The position numbers were made by a program, and so were the translations under genes. From Macrostomum hystrix (taxonomy: Eukaryota; Platyhelminthes; Macrostomidae), in assembly GCA_950097015.1 (NCBI GenBank), contig CATNEN010000039.1:2864001-2928000 (forward strand): a stretch of DNA of 64,000 nt, in the 5' to 3' direction. The notes under the pieces were generated by a model, which had not been told where the DNA came from, did no database searches, and was given only the letters and a program-made list of their open reading frames with translations. Below, piece by piece: positions 1-9,800 of the stretch; position 1 is the stretch's first letter, and each line of letters begins with the position of its first letter.

Positions 1-1663
1 ACACAGATAAACACACTCCAGTCTGACACTGATAAACACACTCCAGTCTGACACTGATAAACACACTCCAGTCTGACAGATAAACACACTCCAGTCTGAC
101 ACTGATAAACACACTCCAGTCTGACACAGATAAACACACTCCAGTCTGACACAGATAAACACACTCCAGTCTGACACAGATAAACACACTCCAGTCTGAC
201 ACAGAAAAAACCAACTCCAGTCTGACACTGATAAACACACTCCAGTCTGACACAGATAAACACACTCCAGTCTGACACAGATAAACACACTCCAGTCTGA
301 CACAGAAAAAACCAACTCCAGTCTGACACAGATAAACACACTCCAGTCTGACACAGAAAAAACCAACTCCAGTCTGACACTGATAAACACACTCCAGTCT
401 GACACTGATAAACACACTCCAGTCTGACAGATAAACACACTCCAGTCTGACACTGATAAACACACTCCAGTCTGACACAGATAAACACACTCCAGTCTGA
501 CACTGATAAACACACTCCAGTCTGACAGATAAACACACTCCAGTCTGACACTGATAAACACACTCCAGTCTGACACAGATAAACACACTCCAGTCTGACA
601 CAGATAAACACACTCCAGTCTGACACTGATAAACACACTCCAGTCTGACACAGATAAACACACTCCAGTCTGACACTGATAAACACACTCCAGTCTGACA
701 CTGATAAACACACTCCAGTCTGACACAGATAAACACACTCCAGTCTGACACAGATAAACACACTCCAGTCTGACACAGATAAACACACTCCAGTCTGACA
801 CAGATAAACACACTCCAGTCTGACACAGATAAACACACTCCAGTCTGACACTGATAAACACACTCCAGTCTGACACGGTTAAACACACTCCAGTCTGACA
901 GATAAACACACTCCAGTCTGACACAGATAAACACACCCCAGTCTGACAGATAAACACACTTCAGTCTGACAGATAAACAAACTCCAGTCTGACACTGATA
1001 AACACACTCCAGTCTGACACTGATAAACACACTCCAGTCTGACACAGATAAACACACTCCAGTCTGACACTGATAAACACACTCCAGTCTGACACTGATA
1101 AACACACTCCAGTCTGACACAGATAAACACACTCCAGTCTGACACAGATAAACACACTCCAGTCTGACACAGATAAACACACTCCAGTCTGACACAGATA
1201 AACACACTCCAGTCTGACACAGATAAACACACTCCAGTCTGACACTGATAAACACACTCCAGTCTGACACGGTTAAACACACTCCAGTCTGACAGATAAA
1301 CACACTCCAGTCTGACACAGATAAACACACCCCAGTCTGACAGATAAACACACTTCAGTCTGACAGATAAACAAACTCCAGTCTGACACTGATAAACACA
1401 CTCCAGTCTGACACGGTTAAACACACTCCAGTCTGACACTGATAAACACACTCCAGTCTGACACTGATAAACACACTCCAGTCTGACACAGATAAACACA
1501 CTCCAGTCTGACACAGATAAACACACTCCAGTCTGACACTGATAAACACACTCCAGTCTGACACAGATAAACACACTCCAGTCTGACACAGATAAACACA
1601 CTCCAGTCTGACAGAGATAAACACACCCCAGTCTGACACAGATAAACAAACTCCAGTCTGACT
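1..1663. repeat. 25-bp minisatellite in the terminal ALAD intron
   Basis: This is a near-perfect tandem array of about 66 units. The unit is 25 bp, with 23-bp variants that lack one CA or CT dinucleotide; the core reads GATAAACACACTCCAGTCTG. Rarer variants carry AGAAAAAACCAAC or GGTTAAAC in the same place. The array runs off the left edge, so its full length is unknown. Read on the minus strand it lies in the last visible intron of ALAD and starts only a few bases after the splice donor at 1661-1666. Long open frames cross it, but they only reflect the repeated unit. Confidence 0.97.
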
Positions 1664-1666
1664 CAC

Positions 1667-4600
1667 CCGCTCGTAGCATGGAGCCGAAGACCTCCAAGGA
1701 GATGCGCTTGAAGTCGAAGGCCCCAGCCTTGGCGCCGTGCCAGAGCATGGCGAATTCCCCGGAGACATGATAGATTGCCAGCGGATGATTTGGGAACTGC
1801 AAAAACGGAGTCAAGGACCGTGGCCAAATGATTCAGCTAGTAGAATGATCTGCGAATTTTCATCTGCCAACCACAAATTTCAAAGTTATTGCTGAGAGCA
1901 AGGCCGAATAATTTTTACCTTTTGTCGCATCTGGCTAACAATGTCCAGATAGACAGTGCCCGGCTTCACCATCAACATGTCAGCACCTTCCGCTACGTCT
2001 CTTTCCTAGAAATACGAAATTATTAAGTCTAAAAATACCAATGTTTGATCAGAAAGAAGCACTTTTACAGCGCCATCGTCAAGTCAAAAAGGTTGACTTA
2101 CTGCGGCACGAAAAGCGAGCTGGGCAGAGCGGGACGGCAGCTGGTAGCAACTGCGATCGCCAAAGCTCGGAGCGCTCTGAGCCGCGTCCCTGCAGCACAA
2201 GTGGTGTGTTGCTGATTCTGGCTGTACCCGGCTTGGGCCTTGAGCGCATCCACGCACATCCATTATCCAGCATCCGCCCACGCAAATTTATTCCACTGCA
2301 TCCACCCTCCGACATCCTCTATTCCCTCTCCGACATCCTCTATTCCCTCTCCGACATCCCTTATTCCCTTTCCGACATCCTCAATTCCTTCTCCGACATC
2401 CTCAATTCCTTCTCCGACATCCTCTATTCCCTCTCCGACATCCGCCCACGCAACTCCCTCTCCGACATCCGCCCACGCAATTTTTATCTCCGACATCCTC
2501 TCTCCCATATCCTCACACTCTTATATCCTCATACCGAAACGGTCCGTAGAAGGCAGAAGCGAACTTGCACGCGTAGCTGAGCACAGCGACGCGATCCAGC
2601 AGGCCGCTCCGCTGTAGGGCGGCTTTGATCTCCATGACGCGGCCGTCCATCATGTCGGAGGGGGCAACAACATGCGCCCCGGCTCTGGCGTAGAGCAGAG
2701 CCGACTCAGCGATTCGCCGCGCGCTGGCGGCGCTGTCAATGCGACCGGTGGGGTCCAGCAGTCCGCAGTGGCCGTGGCTGGTGTAGGCGCACAGGCAGAC
2801 ATCGCAGGCGATCAACAGGTCGGGGTGCGCCTCCCGCAGCAGGGCTATGGCCGAGGGTATCGGGTTGCCCTCCTGGCTGGCGAGGGAGCCGACGGCGTCC
2901 TGGGGCGTCATGGGATAACTTTACCAGATATATTTTAGGGATCGCAATTGTCACCACATGCTTTGGATTCGAACTCCCGACCTACGAGTCAAAATTCCGA
3001 AGCTTTCTAACTACTGGACAACACGATGTTGAGAACATTGAGAAGAGGTAGTTCAGTATTCCACACAGGTTAAGCCTTCAACTGGTATTTAGCTGGTAAT
3101 AAACATACTCGTAGAAGCGATTTAGAAAAACGAAATGAAATCGATCTAACACAGGCTTTAGTTCAGTAAGGTACGGTAGGTTTGGCTTGTCACAAGCCGA
3201 ATAAATGATTAAACCAACACAAACCGCTATCTGTATTCATATAGTACCGTGCTCAATAGGAAATCACAATTCATAAGTAAATCAAAAAGCTCTCACACCA
3301 TAGCACTAAATTGACTGAGCAGGTGATTATAGTGGAGAAAGTTGTTTTGAATTTCTTCCATATCAAACAGAAACAGCAGACACGGAACTCAAAAAGGAAT
3401 CCCACCTGGCGCAAGGCTTAAATGCTCTTATTTTCATGAGTATGACAGATTGCTCACGAATGTCGTGTCATTCCAAGCAACGCAACTCCCTCACCGACAT
3501 CTGCCGATGCAAATCCCTCTCCGACATCCGCCCACGCAAGTCCACTCCGACATCCGCCCACGCAAGTCCACTCCGACATCCGCCTACGCAACTCACCCCC
3601 TCTCCGACATTCGCCCACGAAACTCCCTACCTCTCCGACATCCGACTATGCAATTCCCTCCCTCTCCGACATTCGCCTACGCAAGTCCACTCCGACATCC
3701 TCCTACGCAACTCACTCCCTCTCCGACATTCGCCTACGCAACTCCCTCCCTCTCCGACATCCGCCTACGCAACTCACTCCCTCTCCGACATCCGCCTACG
3801 CAAGTCCACTCCGACATCCTCCTACGCAACTCACTCCCTCTCCGACATCCGCCTACGCAACTCCCTCCCTCTCCGACATCCGCCTACGCAACTCCCTCCC
3901 TCTCCGACATCCGCCTACGAAAGTCCACTCCGACATCCTCCTACGCAACTCACTCCCTCTCCGACATCCGCCTACGCAAGTCCACTCCGACATCCTCCTA
4001 CGCAACTCACTCCCTCTCCGACATCCGCCTACGCAACTCCCTCCCTCTCCGACATCCGCCCATGCAACTCCCTCCCTCTCCGACATCCGCCCATGCAACT
4101 TCCATTCCGACATCCGCCCACGCAACTCCCTTTCCAACATCCATCCACGCTACTCCCCTTTGATATCCGCCCACGCAATTCCCTCCCTCTCCGACATCCG
4201 CCTACGCAACTCCCCTCCGACATCCGACACCCCTCTCCGAAGGTTTCTTCGATTCCCAAGATAAGACTCCTTCGATTCCCAAAGGTTATAATCCTTTAAT
4301 TCCCAGGATAAGACTCGTTTGATTTCCCAAGGTTAGATTCATTCGATTCCCAAGATAAGATTCTAACCTTCTAAGATCTGACCTCTTTTTACTTTACTAA
4401 ATGGCTAGAAACTCAGGTAATACCTTCTTCTCTGAGCCGGAAAGCACGCCGAACAGCAGCACAGATTTCAGGCCCGCAGCCATTGCAGGCGCCAGGTAGT
4501 CCAACAGGTGGCGCTGGCCGACCCGGCGCTGACCAGGCAAGCTGGCAATCTCCTCGTTTGCATCTGGATTGTCGCTGTGGTGGGGATTAAGACTAGCTTT

Positions 4601-5063
4601 ACTTGGAAAGAATCTATTCATTTGTCTGAAAAGACTGTCTCTTTGTTGCCCTGAATTTGCTTCCAACAAAATGACAAACTTTGACAAGCTTTATTCATTT
4701 GATTCCCAAAAATTTGATTATGACCACACATTCAACTAAATTTATTTGATTCTTGGCTTGATTTCTTTGAACTCACAAATTTAAATCCCTTTAGTTCCTT
4801 AATTTAGATTTATTCAATTCTCTAATTAAGTTTTATATTACTAGAAACAAAAAAAATATTTTTTAAAGTTACATCCCTAAAAAGGCATAAGTAGGTTTAA
4901 TAGCTTTAGAGGGATTGAGCAATTCCAAAATTTAAGCAACTTACCTAACAAAAACTGGATAGACAAATGTATAAGCAGAGAATGCATTCAGATTGCAGGC
5001 CCATTGCTGCAGTACAGGGTGGCCATAGGATGAGTGCAACTGATGAGAGAATCCTTTGTTCAT
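1667..5063 (-). CDS. ALAD: Delta-aminolevulinic acid dehydratase (porphobilinogen synthase), 3' end off-window
   Basis: This cytosolic enzyme condenses two 5-aminolevulinate molecules to porphobilinogen, the second step of haem synthesis. Coding exons in transcript order are 5063-4945, 4574-4424, 2899-2535, 2189-2102, 2005-1919 and 1796-1667; every join is GT-AG and keeps phase. They give about 313 residues against about 330 in animals, so roughly the last 17 residues lie beyond the left edge. The N-terminus has the family's [13 protein letters not shown] motif. Cysteines 122, 125, 127 and 135 ([14 protein letters not shown]) include the three zinc ligands of the animal-type enzyme. The two Schiff-base lysines are K202 (in SYACKFAS) and K255 (in LMVKPG). 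[14 protein letters not shown] is intact. The ATG at 5063 was chosen because it opens the conserved N-terminus; an acceptor-like AG lies 7 nt upstream. Identification is firm. Confidence 0.97.
2300..2515. repeat. 21-bp minisatellite in ALAD intron 3
   Basis: Roughly ten units of about 21 bp contain CCCTCTCCGACATCC. They fill most of the 345-bp intron between exons 2899-2535 and 2189-2102. The right-hand units change to CTCCGACATCCGCCCACGCAA, a word that also builds the larger array at 3480-4235 in the preceding intron. The array begins about 20 bp after the donor. Confidence 0.93.
2941..3045 (-). mobile_element. tRNA-derived SINE head (family 2), ALAD intron 2
   Basis: Read on the minus strand, TTGTCCAGTAGTTAG resembles a pol III A box. 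GGGAGTTCGAATCC follows about 40 bp later and is close to the B-box consensus GGTTCRANTCC. The same arrangement recurs at 34965-35060 and 62045-62125, which argues for a dispersed SINE family and not a functional tRNA. No 3' tail or target duplication is clear. Confidence 0.5.
3480..4235. repeat. 26/31-bp composite minisatellite in ALAD intron 2
   Basis: About 26 units alternate between a longer form of about 31 bp (CGCCTACGCAACTCACTCCC plus TCTCCGACATC) and a shorter form of about 26 bp containing GCAAGTCCACTCCGACATCC. The array lies in the 1.5-kb intron between exons 4574-4424 and 2899-2535, starting about 190 bp after the donor. It shares its CTCCGACATCCGCC word with the array in the next intron. 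Confidence 0.95.
4240..4375. repeat. Degenerate 23-bp tandem repeat in ALAD intron 2
   Basis: About six diverged copies of TTCGATTCCCAAGATAAGA-type units lie between the donor of exon 4574-4424 and the larger array at 3480-4235. They are unrelated in sequence to that array. Divergence suggests an older array. Confidence 0.75.
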
Positions 5064-5221
5064 GTTATTGCTGAAGTAAAATGTTTTAATTGTATTAGCT
5101 ATAAAAATATAATCAATGTATCTATAGCAAGCTCTAAGACTAATTCAAACAGTTTTGTCAATATGCACATGCAAGTTATTATTTATTAGCTAGGCCTACA
5201 TCTATATTGTGTTGGGGGGGT

Positions 5222-5592
5222 GAGTGGCAGAGCAGTTATCATGTTTGCCTCTCGCACCACGGTCCCTAAGTTTGATTCTAGGGCGAGGCCACATTTATTT
5301 GGGGTGCAGCTGCGGAGAGAAGGCTTTGGGGCTTGTCATGCAATTGACACCCTTGAGGGCCAACCTCCAAGACACAGTGAAGTGTACATTGCCTGACGAT
5401 GAGAAAGTCAGAGCAGATGTACACACCTGTGTGAGCGTATGCCTGTGTACAGTATTTGTGTGTGTGTGCTCAGGAGTCAGCGAAATTGGGAAGAATTGCC
5501 TCCTTGCTGGCTGCGCGTCTAGTGTCACTAAATGATGTGCCATTGCCTGCAGCCCTCCTATAATTATTATTATTATTATTATATTGTGTCTT
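5222..5592 (+). mobile_element. tRNA-derived SINE (family 1), copy A
   Basis: The head GTGGCAGAGCAGTTATC matches a pol III A box, and AGTTTGATTCT 45 bp later matches a B box. A body of about 300 bp follows, with TTGAGGGCCAA, TTGCCTGACRATG, GTCGTGGCAGATGTACA-like and AGAATTGCCTC blocks, and the copy ends in an (ATT)n tail near 5562-5582. The same blocks recur in the same order at 55360-55640, so this is a dispersed family. The simple tail is typical of LINE-mobilised SINEs. The copy lies just upstream of the ALAD start. Confidence 0.82.
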
Positions 5593-7650
5593 TACAATGC
5601 TGTCACCCTTAACTAGTAGGCCTAGCAAAGACTTTTTAATTGATTGATACATTGAAAGGAACATACCTAATATTGCATTCTGTGCATAAAAACAAATATC
5701 AATGCTTATGTCTGATTTAGTTTCTTGTTTTCTATTGCCTATAAATATAATATTTAATGGAGCTGACAATAGTAAAATAGCCAAATTAGCAGAAAAGCAG
5801 TAATAAAAATTTGAAAAATAACAAAATATAGGTAGTTGAAACTTTCAAAATTTGTTGAAAATTGCATGTTTTTTACTTTTATAATTAGGCATGTAGGCCC
5901 TATCTTTTAGCTAGCAAGATCTCAAAATAAAAGAAAATTAATAATCACATGAATGAAATTAAATCAAATTATATAGACAATATAGGCTTAACCATACTTC
6001 CAAAAACAATAGTCAATATACAAACATGTTATGCAATAAACTGATAAGATGGCACATTATAGGGCCTAGTATACACAATTGTTGGAGTTTCCTGTTTCAG
6101 TTATAATAGAATGTATGCTATAACACTTACTGTAAAATTCTGCAAACTAAAACATTTAAATATTATTCATAACTTGCCGCCTAAAACGCACAGCGGTACC
6201 TGTAACCTGTAAGCTCAGCTCAGGTTCACAAATATGCAATTGCCTCAGATGATAGTAGATTTTTTTAGAAAAAGTTTGGAAATTAATAAAGGTCGGCAGT
6301 CGCCGCAGTCTTATGATGAAAGTGTGACTCCTGCCAGTTTTTTTGCTATATATTTGTGTCAGAACTGACTCGCGTCGCGTCTCGCAATTTTGTTAAGTGC
6401 ACGCTTTTCGGAAAAAGTGAACTTTAAAAAATAAATTCTAGGAAATCAGAATAACGAAAAATACTATGTGTTACAGCTTCAGTGTTTCATATACTTTATT
6501 ATCCCAAAAAGTTGTTTTAAAATATATATAATTTAGAACCCATAGAAAGATTAACTAATTAAAATAACTACGATGCACTGCAGATGTACTTTAAATTTAC
6601 ATTCCAATTTTTGAGAGACAATTATGTCTAAGGAATGTTCCCTCCTTCAATTATAATTGAGTTTTCAAGCAAGCAGTTAAGACCTTTGCTTTTAGTCTCC
6701 CATATGGGTTAAAACGCTGTGTATCGTGGTGGTCAGGCACCACCACGGACCTGGGTGCGTCACCACGGATTTAAGGGGTCCACGGATTTAAGGGATTTAA
6801 TTCCATTAGGAATTAATTTGGCGGCCACATGGACTTGATCATCTTTAAATGGTGTCGAGATTTACTGAACATAGCCTTAAACTCTGACTTCCGATGAACC
6901 CTCCATTGTCAAACTCTTAAACCTTTTTGTTTATTTTTTTGCTGCGATCTGCAGTTGCAAATTGCAATAATGCATGCGCAGTTAACTAATTGCAATACAT
7001 GGGTGTAAAACTTAATTTGTCAGTCTTATTTATGCCGCACACCTTATCATGGACGCGTGCGATGTGGGCAGGGACTAAGTTGTCAGTTTTGTACGCTAGC
7101 AAACGTACTTATCAGTCTCTCTACTCGATTCTGCACTCGCCCAAAGCTAAAGCCGTAATTACGAGGCCAGCACGAATGCTGTCTAAAAGTTAAAAAATCA
7201 GCGAGAAAAAAATTCAACGTCTCTCTGTACCGTGAGCACTTACACTGTAAATTCGCTTACCAAAACCTTTACCTGCAGGTGAGCTCCAGATTTCCTTTTG
7301 TGTATTGTGAGACTCGGAGCGAATCCATTATATTAGTTCACTTATACGTCAAGGTAAAGTAATATTTCTTTGTGCTGAAAAATATACATAAATTGAATTA
7401 ATATAGCCAATGTATAGTGCGTTTTAATGGCGTAAAGTTTTCTGGAATAAAAATGCTCCTGCAATTCGCTTCTATCAGGCTCCGGTCTTACCGATAGAAT
7501 TTTGGAACACCCTCGAATATTTGACTATTTTGTTCTTTGGAACAAGAACATGTAGTTGCAGATACTCATGTGGTAGATAAAAGAAATTTAGTTCAAATAC
7601 AACAAACTTTTTGGGAATAATGGTCCTGCATGCTTTATGTCTAGCATTGC
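5593..7650. other. AT-rich intergenic region between ALAD and the hydrolase gene
   Basis: This is the space between the divergently transcribed ALAD and dienelactone-hydrolase genes, so both promoters are likely here or nearby. I see no coding exon, RNA gene or clear repeat array. A short GGTGGT/ACCACC inverted repeat near 6730-6770 (GTGGTGGTCAGGCACCACCA) is the only local structure noticed. Confidence 0.5.
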
Positions 7651-7654
7651 ATCA

Positions 7655-8352
7655 ATGTGAAGCATGGCTTTGGTGTGAAGCATGGCTTTGGTGTGAAGCA
7701 TGGCTTTAGTGTGAAGCATGGCTTTGGTGTGAAGCATATGGCTTTGGTGTGAAGCATATGGCTTTGGTGTGAAGCATATGGCTTTGGTGTGAAGCATGGC
7801 TTTGGTGTGAAGCATATGGCTTTGGTGTGAAGCATGGCTTTGGTGTGAAGCATATGGCTTTGGTGTGAAGCATATGGCTTTGGTGTGAAGCATGGCTTTG
7901 GTGTGAAGCATATGGCTTTGGTGTGAAGCATATGGCTTTGGTGTGAAGCATATGGCTTTGGTGTGAAGCATATGGCTTTGGTGTGAAGCATATGGCTTTG
8001 GTGTGAAGCATGGCTTTGGTGTGAAGCATATGGCTTTGGTGTGAAGCATATGGCTTTGGTGTGAAGCATATGGCTTTGGTGTGAAGCATATGGCTTTGGT
8101 GTGAAGCATGGCTTTGGTGTGAAGCATGGCTTTGGTGTGAAGCATGGCTTTGGTGTGAAGCATGGCTTTGGTGTGAAGCATATGGCTTTGGTGTGAAGCA
8201 TGGCTTTGGTGTGAAGCATATGGCTTTGGTGTGAAGCATATGGCTTTGGTGTGAAGCACATGGCTTTGGTGAGAAGCATATGGCTTTGGTGTGAAGCATG
8301 GCTTTGGTGTGACTTTTGCTTTGGTGTGAAGCATGGCTTCTTTAGTGTGAAG
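7655..8352 (+). repeat. 18/20-bp minisatellite upstream of the hydrolase gene; each unit is a mini-ORF
   Basis: About 35 units occur in two lengths: AGCATGGCTTTGGTGTGA (18 bp) and AGCATATGGCTTTGGTGTGA (20 bp), differing only by one AT dinucleotide. Every unit contains ATG GCT TTG GTG TGA, a complete Met-Ala-Leu-Val-stop reading frame on the plus strand. The array ends about 40 bp before the ATG of the hydrolase gene at 8392, so it is in the promoter, the 5' UTR or an upstream intron. Long minus-strand frames across it are repeat artefacts. Confidence 0.95.
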
Positions 8353-8391
8353 CAAAAGTCGATAAGCTCTGAACCTTTGCCGTCCAAAGGA

Positions 8392-9800
8392 ATGTCTTCA
8401 GTAACACCAGACGATGCCTGCTGCCGCCAGGGCACTCCTGTGGAGCACCAAGCTGGCGCGGCAGTGGGCAGTGTCCAGCAGCTGCAGGCAACCGGTGGCG
8501 CCCTTCCGTTGCCAATTTACCAAACTGGTGCCGGGCGTCGAGTGGGCATTGTCGCCGCCTATGACATCTTCGGCTTCGAGGTGGAGCAGACTCGGTTGTT
8601 CTGCGATGAGTTGGCGGACGCGGTCGACGGCACGGTGGTCATGCCGGATTACTTTCGCGGCCAGGCGTGGAAGCAATTTCCGATTGAGGATCAGGTGCTT
8701 CGAGAGTAGTATCACCTGCTTTTAATAATCATCTGTCTGTCTACAATGTATTCTAGACAGTTTAGCAGTAGAAAGACTTCGCTATTCCCCCCAGGGGAAT
8801 AAGTAAGCATCATCGAAATATTCAGTGATTCTTGCCGAAGACCCTGGTGACAAGGACAAATATTGGTTCAAAAGTGTATAAATGATCAATGCAATGAATA
8901 CAATAGTAGCCGAAATGATTTTATGATCTATTATAATTTTGTGAGCAGAAAACGTTTACCGATATTGGTGGTTTTTGCCACCAGACACCCTGACGAGAAT
9001 CGTTGAATATCTCGGCGATGCCGATGCTTTGAGATTCTGGAAGTAGTTTCATCGGATAGTCCGTTTTCTGAATCTTCGTGGCAATCGGCAGAATATTTTA
9101 GGAGATGCAGAAAAAAAATGTTTCTGCCATTAGAAACTCGTCTCCGTTTTACGCTGGCAGGTAAAATGATGCCATGATCCTAATCGAATGGTACATGAAG
9201 GTTAAAAAGGCTCTGAGCCAAATTAAAGTTGAATTGGAGCGTCAAACTCGTTACACAGGCGGCCTTCTTCAATTGGATCGGCGAGGTGGCCGACGCGAAC
9301 AAAGCGGTGCGAGACACTTTTGAAACTGTCGCTCCGCACATGCGCCAGTTGCTTGGCAACGACTGCCCACTGGCCATCATCGGCTTCTGCTGGGGCGGCT
9401 GGGTGGTGGCCGTCAGCCTCGCCGACCCTGCCAACCCGTTCGCCTGCGGCGTCGGCCTGCATCCGTCGCGCCAGTCGGCTGAGGACATTGCCAAGATTCG
9501 GGCGCCGATTGCGCTGTTCCCGGCCGAGAATGATCCGGAGATGGCCGGGTTTCTGGACGCCATTCCAGACAGGTAAATCGCAGGTGCATGGCTCACACGT
9601 GGGGCTCGTCTAGCAAAGAATCGCACAACTCTTACAGGGAACTGGCCGCCAGGTGTTTGCACAAGCGATTCCCAGGTGTCCAGCACGGATTCTGCACCAA
9701 GCGGTCCGACCGGCAGAAGCCGGACACGCTGGCCAAAGTTAGGGAGGCCAATCGGGACACGGCGGAGTTCATCTTGGACCGGACCTGGGTGAAGGGCTGA
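8392..9800 (+). CDS. Dienelactone-hydrolase-family alpha/beta hydrolase
   Basis: The exons are 8392-8694, 9259-9572 and 9638-9800, giving 259 residues, the usual size for this family. The N-terminus has an ACC-rich start (DDACCRQGTP). AAYDIFGFE and VVMPDYFRGQ follow, typical of the first Rossmann-like strands. The nucleophile is C145 in GFCWGG, the family's GxCxGG elbow; D193 (in PAENDPEM) and H222 (in GVQHGF) complete the Cys-Asp-His triad. Family members hydrolyse cyclic or activated esters, for example animal carboxymethylenebutenolidase. The CC-rich N-terminus looks closer to the fungal AIM2-type branch; the physiological substrate cannot be told. All joins are GT-AG and in phase. The ATG at 8392 is the first after the repeat array; an upstream non-coding exon is possible. 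Homology is firm, exact orthology is not. Confidence 0.92.

Noticed and set aside
879-1814. Long minus-strand open frames across the ALAD-intron array, part of which includes real ALAD codons
   Set aside because: Only the stretch at 1667-1796 is coding. The rest is repeat translated past a canonical splice donor.
6720-6800. GTGGTGGTCAGGCACCACCAC inverted repeat
   Set aside because: It is a short local palindrome without flanking duplications or further copies.
7588-8435. Minus-strand repeat ORFs encoding KAICFTPKP-type repeats
   Set aside because: All three minus frames are open because the unit lacks stops on that strand. The feature of interest is the plus-strand mini-ORF in each unit.
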